From NCBI GenBank assembly GCA_009746045.1, contig RPFO01000080.1, forward strand, positions 7,673,140 to 7,737,139: 64,000 bases of DNA, given 5' to 3'. Shown piece by piece: positions 29,820 to 41,534 of this stretch. Source of the stretch: Mesostigma viride (lineage: Eukaryota > Streptophyta > Mesostigmatophyceae > Mesostigmatales > Mesostigmataceae). Below the pieces are notes generated by a model, which was not told the origin of the DNA, made no database searches, and saw only the letters and a program-made list of their open reading frames with translations. Numbering within the stretch: position 1 is the stretch's first letter; every line of letters starts with the position of its first letter. Made by a program: the position numbers and the translations under genes.

Positions 29820-30521
29820 TTAAGAGGTTGGCCCTCGGCAGTCGGCATGGCGATCACGGAGCGATGACGGGGCGATGACGGGGCGATGACGGGGCGATGA
29901 TGGGCGTTGACGCGCGTGATGAATAGGATCTGTTTGACAGGCGGCGGCTATTGGTAATATAGATTGTTGATTAAGAGAAGAGTTTAGATGTTGGCCCGTG
30001 GGCGATGACGGTGACGGCGTCACCGTCATCGCCCTCGACGGGCGTCATGAATACGACCTTTTTGATATGCGGCGGCTATTGGTAATATAGGTCGTTGACT
30101 ACTACTCCGAATACAAATGTAAAGAGTTAAGAGGTTGGCCCTCGGCTGGCTCGGCATGGCGATCACGGGGCGATGACGGGGCGATGACGGGGCGTTGACG
30201 CGCGTGATGAATAGGATCTGTTTGATAGGCGGCGGCTATTGGTAATATAGATTGTTGATTAAGAGAAGAGTTTAGATGTTGGCCCGTCGAGGGCGATGAC
30301 GGTGACGACCGTCACCGTCATCGCCCTCGACGGGCGTGATGATAAGCCCATGTTTGATATGCGGCAGCTATTGGTAGTATAGGTCGTTGACTATCACTCC
30401 GAATAAAGAGTTAACAGGTTAAGGCCCTCGGCCGGGCGATGACGGGGCGATGACGGGGCGTTGACGCTCGTGATGAATAGGACCTGTTTGATAGGCGGCG
30501 GCTATTGCTAATATATAGGTC
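29820..30521. repeat. ~290-bp tandem repeat with GGGCGATGAC subrepeats
   Basis: About two and a half copies of a unit with this order: AAGAGTTAAGAGGTTGGCCCTCGGC, several GGGCGATGAC subunits, a GTGATGAATAGGATCTGTTTGA block, GGCGGCTATTGGTAATATAG, then a foldback. The second copy's foldback is perfect; the first has lost part of one arm. No coding potential. Confidence 0.85.
30282..30335. repeat. Perfect 25-bp-arm palindrome with 4-base loop
   Basis: The left arm GCCCGTCGAGGGCGATGACG... and its exact reverse complement are separated only by GACC. Perfect GC-rich arms of 25 bases would extrude readily as a cruciform or fold as an RNA hairpin. Confidence 0.95.
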
Positions 30522-30599
30522 GGATATTTGTGTACCACCCCCCTCCTTCCCGCGGCAGGTACGCAGCGACCCGCTGTTGTCCTGGCTGCAACTGTGTAT
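30522..30599 (+). repeat. Left-flank unit of the 87/109-bp array, with L1 TSD
   Basis: One array unit (CTCCTTCCCGCGGCAGGTACG...) separated from the main array at 35811 by the inserted L1-type element. Its last 16 bases, GGCTGCAACTGTGTAT (30584-30599), are repeated at 35811-35826. Confidence 0.85.
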
Positions 30600-33500
30600 T
30601 TTTTTTTTTTCGGGGAAATGGGTATATTTTATTAGCCCATTATGGACCAAAGAGGTGAGAGGGGAAATGAGTATCAGCGAATCCTAATGAAGGTGGGCAC
30701 ACACACGTGTGGCGGTGACAGGTGAAAGGCTAATAGGGCGCGTTATTAGACCAGGGAAGCCATTGGACCTGAGTGATGTCGCCATGAGGCATACTGGTGA
30801 ATACCTGATTACGGCCCAGTAGATCATGAAAAAGCTGGAGCGGGCTGGGCTTGTCGTTATTGGGCCCTGGGTCCCACACCCTGTGTTGTTCCTGAGCTAA
30901 CAGCCAGTAGCGGCGCATAGCCGCATTCCATAGGTATATAAAGCGCCGGACTACGCCGCCGCGGGTATACTCCTCGCGGACCTTAAAGACTGTCTCGTTG
31001 CGTATGGTCCAGATCGCGTATAGCATAGTAGTGCGTAGCCATATCCATTCTGCTTGGGAAACTGAAAGCTCGGACCCTGGTGTGCCAGCAATACCGAAAA
31101 TGATGGTACGCACGCTGATTGGGAGAGTGGGTGGCGATGCCGTCCATGCGGCCCAGATGTTAATGAGCCACGTCCAAACCCCAGGGAGATTACAGTAAAG
31201 AAACCTGTGCTCAATGGTTTCACTAGGGTGCGTGCACAGGCATGATGCATCATGACCAAAACGCTCGTGGAGCGTGGCGCAGACCCCTATCGCCCTATGC
31301 ATCAAAAGGTGTTGTACATCAGTGGCCCTGCGGTCCACGAGAGGGTGGTCTACCGCCAGGGTAATCATCTTAACCCAAGTGTAGCCCGGCCAATGTATTC
31401 CCCAGCGGGCTCGGCCCGGGTGGGGCTGATGGTACATATGCAACAAGATATCATAACCCCAATCTGCGGTGTACTCAAAGATACATTTGCTGGTTCTGAT
31501 GTCCCCCTTGGTTAAGACCCATCCAAATTCAACCGGGTCCAGATGTAGTAGATCGAGCCGTGTGTTGCCCACGTGTAGCCATGTAATGCTCTCAACCGGG
31601 GATAATGGGTCCGGCTGGATCATGCAAGATCTTGGCACAGACCATGGGACTACGCGTATGCGGTGACACTGGGAAGCTGGCGTGTACGCATATAAGGTGG
31701 ATAGTTGATACAGACACCCATTGTGGCCAGAAATAGCGTCCAGCAGTTGTAGTTGGAGCCCCTCAGGTGGCAGAACCGTCACGACTAAACCCTTGCACGC
31801 AGGCGTGACTCCGTCGGCGTAGAAGCTAACCCAGTCGCCGGTTATAATTGGCTTGCGTGGGGCAGTCATCAATGCATGCCACGCCGCTGGTATCGCACTT
31901 ATAAGAGTTTGCCACGCTTGCAGGGAGGGCATGTGGGAGACCCAAGTGCTGACCTCGTCGTAGCTGAGCCGTCGGTACGCAGCGCCGTGCCCCAGGTAGA
32001 GGTCCAGCACCCTGACAATCGGCGGTGACGCGCGCAGAAAGCCATCATACGGGTTGTGTCCGTGGAGAGTGCCCAGGGGCTTGTTAGTAGCGTCTGTGAT
32101 TAAGTCATTAAAAAAGAGTGGCTGCCGTGCCACCTCCTCTCTAGTAGTAGGAAAGACTAGGCGACCCGGCTTGAGCTTATTGTAACCTGTCCATATGCGC
32201 TGCCAATACCATGGGAGTCCTTTGTACGAAATAAGGGTGCTGCCCAGTATGCCCGCCCCCAGTTGCCACGAGGTGCCACTAGCATGGGTGGAAAGAGAGG
32301 CTAGCGTTTCACGTGCAAGCATGCAGCCAGGGTGTGTGTTAACGCCCATAAAAACGGATATCACTTGTTTAGCATACAGCGACCACAGACGCCATTGTAT
32401 GTTGTGGAGCCCGAGGCCCCCGTGCACCCATGACATGAAGGACATCTCTCTGTTGATCCATCCGTGGACCGTGTGGGAGATTAAGCCTTTCTGTTTCCAG
32501 ACAAAATTGCTGCCAAGGCGTTGGATGAGCTGTGTGGTGGCATCATTGGGTGGGTGTGCTTGGCAATAATACAAGACCTTAGAGAACAACAGTTGGTTGA
32601 CGATCAGGGTTCGCCCTCGTAGGCTCATGCGGTGGACGGCCCCCCAGCGCCCTGCGGTAAGGAGAACGCCTGCAAGCTTGCCCACGTGGTTGGTTTCATC
32701 ATACATGAAAGAACGTTGTTCAGCCAAGCGTCCCTCGGGTGTGCAGCCGATGGGACAATTGTGCAAAAGGTGGTGATCCCCCGGCTTGACCCAGGTCACA
32801 GCCAGGTTGGGGAGGGCGTAGCGTAGGGTGTTGGTTTTGCCGATATGCAGTCCCGTGGACTTGAGCACATTGCATCGTTGTTGTGTGGCAACAGAATAGG
32901 TAGTGATATTATCCATGACAGCATGCACTTCAGGCAGAGAGATACAAACATTTGTTGTGTCATCCACATAAGCCGTTTGGAATATACCTTTACCGTTACC
33001 TGTCGGGAAGCCCCGAATGCGAGGATCGTTCTGGTGTAGCCAGTAGAGTCCTGCGTGGGCCAAGAGAAATAGAATAGGGGACATGCAATCTCCTTGTGGT
33101 AGCGATCGTGAGCTAGCGCCGGTCGCTGACTTGTGTCCGTCTATTAGTAAATACCAAGCCAGGGATTTGATCATACCCATAATGACGGTCATGAGTTGTG
33201 GGCCAAATCCTAGTGCGGTTAGAATGTGTTCTAGGTATTCCCAGCACATACGGTCAAAGGCTTTTTCAAAATCCCAAAACAATATGAAACCCTCTATATC
33301 GTCGCGCCAGGCTTTTTCCACAATGTCCATGATGAGGGTAATGCTGTCGTTGATGTGGAGATTGGCCCTAAAGCCCACTTGCTCCGGACCAATGAGGAAG
33401 TCTAGGACGGTGTATAAGCGTCGTTGGATTATTTTACTGATGATTTTGTACGCTACCGTAAGGAGACGGATTGGGCGGTAGTTTTTCCATAGAGTCTTGT

Positions 33501-35810
33501 CTCCTTTTTTGTACAGTAAGATAAGCGCAGATTCAGCCCATCTGCCGCTCACCTTACCGTGCCGCCAAATTTCAAGAATACATTCGTAGAAATCTATGTG
33601 TAGAAGGGACCAGAACGTTTTCCAGAATTCAATAGGCAGACCGTCGACCCCGGGGGCGCTACCGGTTTTGATGTGTTCCATAGCTGTTGTGGCCTCTTCC
33701 ATGGAGGGGATTTGATCGAGTTCCTGCTGTTGAGCTGGTGTAAGGCGACGGGGAATGGCATGTAGGATTTTTTGCATGGCTGCAGATGAGTCAGGATGGG
33801 GTTCGTTTAGAAAGAGAGCTGAGTAGTAACGGTGACCACTCTGTAGTATGGAGGTGATGTCTCGGTGGCTGCCGTGTTCGTCTTGGATTTCCGTGATAGA
33901 GGAGTGAGCTTTAGGGGTAGGAATCAGAGCAAAGAACTCTTTGGTCATTCTCTCTCCTACCTGGTGCCACCACAGATTTTCTGAGTCTAGTGCTAATGTG
34001 TGACGCTCGAAACGTAGTTTGTCAAGTTCGGTCTGAGCTCTTTGAAGTTTTGTTAGTTCCGATTGATACAGGGTAGGCTTCGCTTGGAGTTTATTCACTA
34101 TGCGTTGGTAGTACCGATAGTCCTGTCCTTTCTGGCGGCGGATATTTTGTGAATACAGTTGGGAAAATTCTAGAATGTTAGCTAGGCCCTCCTGCATCCA
34201 GCTGCAGCAGTCTGTGTAGCTACCCTTGCTGGCTCTCCACGACTGCCAGCGTGTCATGATCTCAAGGTAGTACTTATCGTCCGCGAGTAGGTGTTTGTTT
34301 AAGCGGGGAATGCCGGGGCCCCGGGCGGAGTTGGTGTGATGGGCAAGGGTAACGATGAGTGGGTAGTGATCAGAAAAATTAACAGAACGGTCGACCGATG
34401 CGTAGCAAACTAGGTCCGCCCATGCGGGTGTGATGTAGATTTTATCAAGACGACGAGTAGTGCGTACATTTAAACGTGTGGCCAGCCAAGTGGGCCCGTG
34501 GTCTCGTGAGCGGATGACATCCTGTAAGTTCAGGTCCATGATCTGTTTACTGAAGGCCGCTGTGCGTATAGGGGGGTGTTCATCCAGGTCTATATTGAAA
34601 TCGCCCATCAACGCAATTTCGAACCCCTGTGAGATAAGGTCAGCGGCCATTTTGAAGAGGGAAGGGTAGAATGAGGCTTGATCCGTTGGCTCGGTTGGGG
34701 CATATACACTAATAATGTATCCCTTATTTCCTGCCCATGTAATGGACTGCCGCGTCCAACGGCCCTGCCATCTAGCCTCCGCTGTGTCGGTAGCTATAGC
34801 CCAGTCCTGGCATGTCAGCGTAGGGTTGGGAGGTTTACGGTATTGAATGAGGGCAGTGCCCCCTTGTGTACCGCGTGCCCATGCCCAACGGTGAACTGTC
34901 CTAGGTGCAAGTGCTCTAGCAGCTCTAAGGGCGGTGCGTGTGGCAGCTTCTTGGATTTTATGTTCCTGCAGTCCTATCCAAATTTCATGCGAGGGGCCCA
35001 CGTAGCGCTCGAGCAAGTTGTGTAATGCATTTGCTAATTCTCGTGTGCGAGGTATTCGCTGTCCCTGCCCTGGTGTGTGTGACCCGTATGTGTTCAGCCC
35101 CCTGACATTCCACGATACCAGTGTTAGTTGACTCATGTCATTGCAGGGCTCCAGCGGACCAGGCCGGGTAGGTTCCGTGTAGGTCCCCATGGCGTGGTGA
35201 GATTGGACCTGCGAAAGGTGAAAGACACGGCACAACATGCACAGGGCGTGGGCGTGAGATAGTCATTAAAAGAGAGACCTACTGTGCAGTGTGCTGTGAG
35301 CAGAACCAAAGCGATTGGAAAGGCTGCATTACACCCACGTTTGGGTAATGGCAGCAGGTATTGAGAAAAGTCGTTATGGAGGTGTCTTGGTGATAGCGGA
35401 TCACCTGGTGTGGCGATAACTATTCCATAGTCATTGCGCCTGTGAAAGGGTAACCGAGGGTACAGGAGGTCACGCTCCAAGGAGACTACTCGCCCACCCA
35501 GGTGGAGGGGCCCAGGCCTAGTCCATCCTGCCGATGGGTTTTCGAATCCGAGCCGTGGCTCACTGACCGAATGCCATAATGGGGTAGCCGTCACGAGAAA
35601 CAGTGAGGCGAGGGGCGGACTTACGAATTTCGTAAGGCCTGCTCCTTCTACCCACACGTTTCAAGTGACGGCTAGCTGTTCCGCCCCTCAGAAGAGATGG
35701 CTAGACGTACCTTTTCGTGCTGAATCCGAATCTGCCCTTTGTTTCGCGTTTAGATTACTACGTAAGGTGCTATCTCGTCCGCCGTCAGGGCCACCATAGC
35801 CAGCTTGAAA
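30600..35810 (-). mobile_element. Full-length L1-type LINE with poly(A) tail and 16-bp TSD
   Basis: A 5.2-kb minus-strand element flanked by GGCTGCAACTGTGTAT (30584-30599 and 35811-35826). Its 3' end is a run of ~12 A, with an AATAAA signal ~18 bases upstream (minus strand, 30633-30628). It has a ~570-base 5' UTR and one long intact ORF with no separate ORF1. The array unit on each side shares a C variant not seen in the other units, confirming a true TSD. The intact ORF and exact TSD mark a recent, possibly active insertion. Confidence 0.9.
30730..35238 (-). CDS. L1-type LINE protein: APE endonuclease - reverse transcriptase - zinc knuckle
   Basis: A single 1502-residue frame. The start may be the ATG at codon 1 or the later Met35 (MSQLTLVSWNVRG), just before the endonuclease. 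Apurinic endonuclease motifs: SWNVRGLN (~42), LQEHKI, GDFNID (212-217), RLDKIYI and SDHYPLIV. RT motifs: APGVDGLPIEFW, YRPIRLL, DFEKAFDRM, LPQGDCMSPILF and the catalytic YVDD at 757-760. Near 1330-1350 is a C-X-C...H...C knuckle (CLCTHPSETIEHRFLYC) typical of plant/algal L1 proteins. It nicks target DNA and copies its RNA from the nick. All catalytic motifs are intact. Lack of an ORF1 chaperone is notable beside the abundant ORF1-only retroposons. Confidence 0.92.
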   Translation of the reverse strand: MLCRVFHLSQVQSHHAMGTYTEPTRPGPLEPCNDMSQLTLVSWNVRGLNTYGSHTPGQGQRIPRTRELANALHNLLERYVGPSHEIWIGLQEHKIQEAATRTALRAARALAPRTVHRWAWARGTQGGTALIQYRKPPNPTLTCQDWAIATDTAEARWQGRWTRQSITWAGNKGYIISVYAPTEPTDQASFYPSLFKMAADLISQGFEIALMGDFNIDLDEHPPIRTAAFSKQIMDLNLQDVIRSRDHGPTWLATRLNVRTTRRLDKIYITPAWADLVCYASVDRSVNFSDHYPLIVTLAHHTNSARGPGIPRLNKHLLADDKYYLEIMTRWQSWRASKGSYTDCCSWMQEGLANILEFSQLYSQNIRRQKGQDYRYYQRIVNKLQAKPTLYQSELTKLQRAQTELDKLRFERHTLALDSENLWWHQVGERMTKEFFALIPTPKAHSSITEIQDEHGSHRDITSILQSGHRYYSALFLNEPHPDSSAAMQKILHAIPRRLTPAQQQELDQIPSMEEATTAMEHIKTGSAPGVDGLPIEFWKTFWSLLHIDFYECILEIWRHGKVSGRWAESALILLYKKGDKTLWKNYRPIRLLTVAYKIISKIIQRRLYTVLDFLIGPEQVGFRANLHINDSITLIMDIVEKAWRDDIEGFILFWDFEKAFDRMCWEYLEHILTALGFGPQLMTVIMGMIKSLAWYLLIDGHKSATGASSRSLPQGDCMSPILFLLAHAGLYWLHQNDPRIRGFPTGNGKGIFQTAYVDDTTNVCISLPEVHAVMDNITTYSVATQQRCNVLKSTGLHIGKTNTLRYALPNLAVTWVKPGDHHLLHNCPIGCTPEGRLAEQRSFMYDETNHVGKLAGVLLTAGRWGAVHRMSLRGRTLIVNQLLFSKVLYYCQAHPPNDATTQLIQRLGSNFVWKQKGLISHTVHGWINREMSFMSWVHGGLGLHNIQWRLWSLYAKQVISVFMGVNTHPGCMLARETLASLSTHASGTSWQLGAGILGSTLISYKGLPWYWQRIWTGYNKLKPGRLVFPTTREEVARQPLFFNDLITDATNKPLGTLHGHNPYDGFLRASPPIVRVLDLYLGHGAAYRRLSYDEVSTWVSHMPSLQAWQTLISAIPAAWHALMTAPRKPIITGDWVSFYADGVTPACKGLVVTVLPPEGLQLQLLDAISGHNGCLYQLSTLYAYTPASQCHRIRVVPWSVPRSCMIQPDPLSPVESITWLHVGNTRLDLLHLDPVEFGWVLTKGDIRTSKCIFEYTADWGYDILLHMYHQPHPGRARWGIHWPGYTWVKMITLAVDHPLVDRRATDVQHLLMHRAIGVCATLHERFGHDASCLCTHPSETIEHRFLYCNLPGVWTWLINIWAAWTASPPTLPISVRTIIFGIAGTPGSELSVSQAEWIWLRTTMLYAIWTIRNETVFKVREEYTRGGVVRRFIYLWNAAMRRYWLLAQEQHRVWDPGPNNDKPSPLQLFHDLLGRNQVFTSMPHGDITQVQWLPWSNNAPY

Positions 35811-36374
35811 GGCTGCAACTGTGTATCACTTGTACGGTATTTGTGTATCACTTGTACGGTATTTGTGTATCACTTGTCCTCCTTCCCACGGCAGGTACGC
35901 AGCGACCCGCTGTTGTCCTGGCTGCAATTGTGTATCACTTGTACGGTATTTGTGTATCACTTGTCCTCCTTCCCACGGCAGGTACGCAGCGACCCGCTGT
36001 TGTCCTGGCTGCAATTGTGTATCACTTGTACGGTATTTGTGTATCACTTGTACGGTATTTGTGTATCACTTGTCCTCCTTCCCACGGCAGGTACGCAGCG
36101 ACCCGCTGTTGTCCTGGCTGCAATTGTGTATCACTTGTACGGTATTTGTGTATCACTTGTACGGTATTTGTGTATCACTTGTCCTCCTTCCCACGGCAGG
36201 TACGCAGCGACCCGCTGTTGTCCTGGCTGCAATTGTGTATCACTTGTACGGTATTTGTGTATCACTTGTACGGTATTTGTGTATCACTTGTCCTCCTTCC
36301 CACGGCAGGTACGCAGCGACCCGCTGTTGTCCTGGCTGCAATTGTGTATCACTTGTACGGTATTTGTGTATCAC
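35811..36374 (+). repeat. 87/109-bp tandem array with 22-bp subrepeats
   Basis: Units consist of one or two GTGTATCACTTGTACGGTATTT subrepeats (22 bp) followed by a constant 65-bp block (GTGTATCACTTGTCCTCCTTCC ... GGCTGCAATT). Units therefore measure 87 or 109 bp, in the order 109, 87, 109, 109, 109 or close to it. No convincing protein is encoded although several frames are open. Confidence 0.9.
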
Positions 36375-38220
<1,846 letters not shown>

Positions 38221-38640
38221 ATGCAGCTTGCAAACGGCAAGGGCAAGCACCCGGGTAAGAGCAAAGGCAACCGCACGAGCAAAGGAAAGGGAAACTGGAA
38301 GAGCAAGCACAAGGCCAAGGAAAGGACAAAGGCACTTGTGCTTGCCAAAAGGGCAGGCTCAAGGGAAATGACAAGGGCAAGGGCAGGGGCAGGCACAAGG
38401 GAAGCGGATAAGGGCAAGGGCAGGCGCAAGGGAAAGAGATTAGGACAAGTCAAGCACGAGGGAACGGACAAGGGCAAGGGCAGGCACAAGGGAAAAGATG
38501 AAGACAAGGGCAGGCACTAGGGAAAGGATGAGGGCAACGGCAAACACTGGGGATCAAAGGATAGGGGCAAGGGCAGATGCTAGGGTAACAGTTAGGGCAA
38601 AGGCAGGCACAAGAGAAGAATAAGGGGCCGTGAAGTATAA
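38221..38640 (+). repeat. AAGGGCAAGGGCAGGCAC-type minisatellite
   Basis: Purine-rich degenerate units around AAGGGCAAGGGCAGGCACAA. A 99-residue frame (38221-38520) encodes a Lys/Gly/Arg-rich chain (GKGKHPGKSKGN...). Coding is possible but low complexity explains it equally well. Confidence 0.6.
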
Positions 38641-38869
38641 GTGGAAATGCGGGTGGCGACATGGGGTTCGATCGGGCCTGCTGATGCAAATGCAGATTTC
38701 AACTGCAGTGACAAACACAAGCGTAGTCATAGGCAACGACAAATTCCTTGCATGCGTGCCTTGCTCTTCACCGGCTGGCTCGTTTGCTAGTTGTCTAACA
38801 GTTTCTACCGATAAACATCACTTGCCATTGTTAGGTCTGCCTTGCTGCCGTGCTAGTGGGTAGCTGGGT

Positions 38870-39095
38870 GATCGTGCTTGTTCCTTGTCAAGGGAGGGAT
38901 GCATGTGGAGTAGGTGGGTGGGTGTGCTTGTTCCTTGCCAAGGAAGGGATGCACAAAGGTTAGATAGGTGCACGTGCTTGTTTCTTGTCAAGGGAGGGAC
39001 GCACAAAGGGTAGGTGGGGGCACATGGTTGTGCCTCGTCAAGGGCGGGATGCACGAAGGGTAGGTGGGGGCATGTGGTTGGTCCTTGTCTTTTCA
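38870..39095 (+). repeat. ~51-bp tandem repeat, four units
   Basis: Four imperfect units containing TTCCTTGTCAAGGGAGGGA, then TGCACAAAGGGTAGGTGGGGG. No coding significance seen. Confidence 0.85.
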
Positions 39096-39759
39096 CCGCC
39101 CAAGCGATGGCGATGTAGCATGCATTATACATTTATTCGTGCATTAAAAATCACTTTCCTTACAAGCGGCCTTAGCCGACTCCATCTGCCGTTGCCATTT
39201 CTCCGTATTGCATTGTCCGGACACGGTTTTTGTGTCGCAGGTCTTCCCCCGTAAAGGCACAAGCTGCCTGCGCGCGGAATTATGTGCAGACACCTCGGTT
39301 TCCAACACGACGGCTTCCCGCACATATCGAGCTCTGGATGTACAACATCTTCCCCCGGCGCACTTGCTCCCGGATGGAGCTTCTGTGCGGTGCCGACATC
39401 CCCGGAGCTGTCCTGCGCACCGCATGGAAACAGTATTTCAAGCCACGAAGAGAAGCCACGAATTTGATATTGACTTGATATTGTCGTCAGAAGACTTGAT
39501 ATGCTATTTTCTGTGAAGGCGTTGGATTTTTGTGCATGACATGTAATCCTGCATTTAATAATGAAATTTTTTATGAAATAGGAACTCGTCTTGCATGAGC
39601 CTTGCTGCAAATGCCATTCATTTTTTTTCCCCCGGGTAAATGGGTGTTAGGGGTTAGGTTGACCGAAATTTTAAGTGAAATCAAAGTGAAATTCTGATAA
39701 GTGACATGCGTACTGCAATTCAGAACGACATAGCGACATGATTGTAGTACCGGTAGTGT
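39096..39759. other. Intergenic; no gene recognised
   Basis: Overlapping ~100-residue frames on the plus strand (39208-39516) have no recognisable motif. Confidence 0.45.
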
Positions 39760-40005
39760 ACGCGAGAAGCATACGACGTCGTAACCTACGGGACCAAGTA
39801 CCGGGATCGTAAATTACCAACTCGTAGATTACTACCTCGCAAATTACTACCTCGTACCTTACTACCTCGTAAATTACTACCTCGTACCTTACTACCTCGT
39901 AAATTACTACCTCGTACATTACTACCTCGTACATTACTACCTCGTAAATTACTACCTCGTAATTTACGACGTCGGATCTTACCTCGGATCTAACTCGTAG
40001 CTTAC
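39760..40005. repeat. GTA-rich repeat (copy 2) with 15-bp tandem core
   Basis: 39825-39965 is a tandem of a 15-base unit TTACTACCTCGTAAA alternating with TTACTACCTCGTACC. Flanks carry the GTAATTTACG/CGGATC theme also found at 18930-19030 and 51880-51920. Confidence 0.8.
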
Positions 40006-40365
40006 GAGACAAGAACGGGGGCTTCGCCCCCGGGCCCCCGGTAGTAACCAATATTGTGCCTGTCCGGCGTTTGTGGCCGGTCTCCGGCTGGACACGTCAC
40101 CTACTCTACTACAACCGTCTACGGAACGTGTGCACATTTAGGGCCCACTGAACGCGAGCAAATATTCCAGTCCGGGCGACCAACTGGAGTGAAAATCTGT
40201 GAAAATCGTACGCTAGTTCCCGGCCAATCGGAGATTCTGGAGACATTTGCCCTTCCCATTGCGCTACGGAGATGTGCGACTGAGGCCGTAAGCATTTGTA
40301 ACCGTTGGGGTAACACAGCGAAAACGTCTTGCACTTTGTTCACTGTGCGATGTTCAGACGGAGGT
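40006..40365 (+). repeat. Dispersed repeat F, plus copy
   Basis: Starts ACAAGAACGGGGGCTTCGCC (a GC hairpin) and runs through GTAGTAACCAATATTGTGCC, GGCCGGTCTCCGGC and GTGTGCACATTTAGGGCCC to TTTGTTCACTGTGCGATGTTCAG. The reverse complement is at 54437-54812, next to a foldback carrying the same final motif. Confidence 0.8.
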
Positions 40366-40639
40366 ACGTGTAAATTACGTATGCGTATATCATTGCTTGT
40401 GCGTTAGGTTTAGTTGTGACATTTATTGAGCGTTACGGAAGCATTTACATTTCATTGGTAAGGCAGGGAGGACCATGAGCGCGACATTAATCTATTCATC
40501 CATTAATTTATCACAACCGGTTATACCGTAGGACAATTTACACTAAAGTTGGTCGCCCGGAGTGGAAGCAATATATGCATTCATTGAGAATATTAGAGGC
40601 GGGTGAGAATGGCATGCAACATAGGGAAATTAAACCCCG

Positions 40640-41170
40640 AAAAGAAGAACCTGAAATATATGTATCAAGGAGACAACCATGTATACCTGGCATTATATAC
40701 TGCTTTACCAAAGATGCCCTCTACCTACATGCAGTTTCACCCATGGAGTATGCCCCTTAGATCAACCCCTGTCACGCAGTGCGTTACCAATGATGATAGG
40801 TATTGGGCATACGTACATGCAGCTTCACTAGTGTTCACCCATGCCGTACGCCCCTCAGGTCAACCCCTGGCACGCACCGTGCCTTACCAATGACCGGACA
40901 GGTAAGGAGTACCTAGTGCAGTTTCGCCCATGCAGTATGCCCCTGAGATCAACCCCTGTCACCTTTCTTTCCAGCACAGCCCTTTGGTAAGAAACCAAAG
41001 CTTGCCACAAGGCCAAATTCAATATACGCATACGCATAATGCAACCTACGCATACGCAAGATATGTATACACATAACATACAGCCTTACCAATGATACTC
41101 CCTACCTGCATGCGTTTCACCCGTGCAGTATGCCCCTCAGATCAACCCATGTCACTTTCTTTCCAACACA
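40640..41170 (+). repeat. Degenerate tandem repeat (CATGCAGTATGCCCCTCAGAT type)
   Basis: Four diverged copies of a 100-200-base unit centred on CCATGCAGTATGCCCCTCAG followed by ATCAACCCCTGTCAC. At 40666-40678 lies CAAGGAGACAACC between ATGTAT direct repeats, a possible minimal Penelope 3'-end insertion. Confidence 0.65.
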
Positions 41171-41534
41171 TCCGTTTGCTAAAAATACACAAGCTGGTGA
41201 GCCTCCAAGCACAGTGAAGCCTCCAAGCACAGTGAAGCCGGTGCTAAGAAACGTTTAATAGCCTCAATATTTACATACAACTGAGCAGCCTGCAGCAAAC
41301 ACCTTCCAACAAACCACTCAAAAACCACTCGATAAAACCCCGACAGCCGACATGTTTCGCTTCTTAGCAACGTTATCAACGTGAGGTTATGCCTTCTTTC
41401 CCGTCAGATAGCGCCAGATCCCTTGCCATGCCGCCCTGCAGCGCCGCCGGAGTTTTAATGATGTTATCTACGTTGCATGCCTGTGAGGTGTCAAGGCGCG
41501 AGCCACCACAAAAGATGATCCCACCACAAAGTAG
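41171..41534 (+). other. Region upstream of the Penelope-like RT
   Basis: Probably the element's 5' region. A 20-base direct duplication (GCCTCCAAGCACAGTGAA) lies at ~41197-41236. No GIY-YIG endonuclease reading frame is visible here. Confidence 0.4.

Noticed and set aside
35811-36374. CRISPR-like arrays here and at 44890, 48101 and 49440
   Set aside because: Units are contiguous tandem repeats without unique spacers, and the context is a eukaryotic genome with no cas genes.
38221-38520. Lys/Gly-rich 99-residue protein as a real gene
   Set aside because: It coincides with a purine minisatellite; no independent coding evidence.
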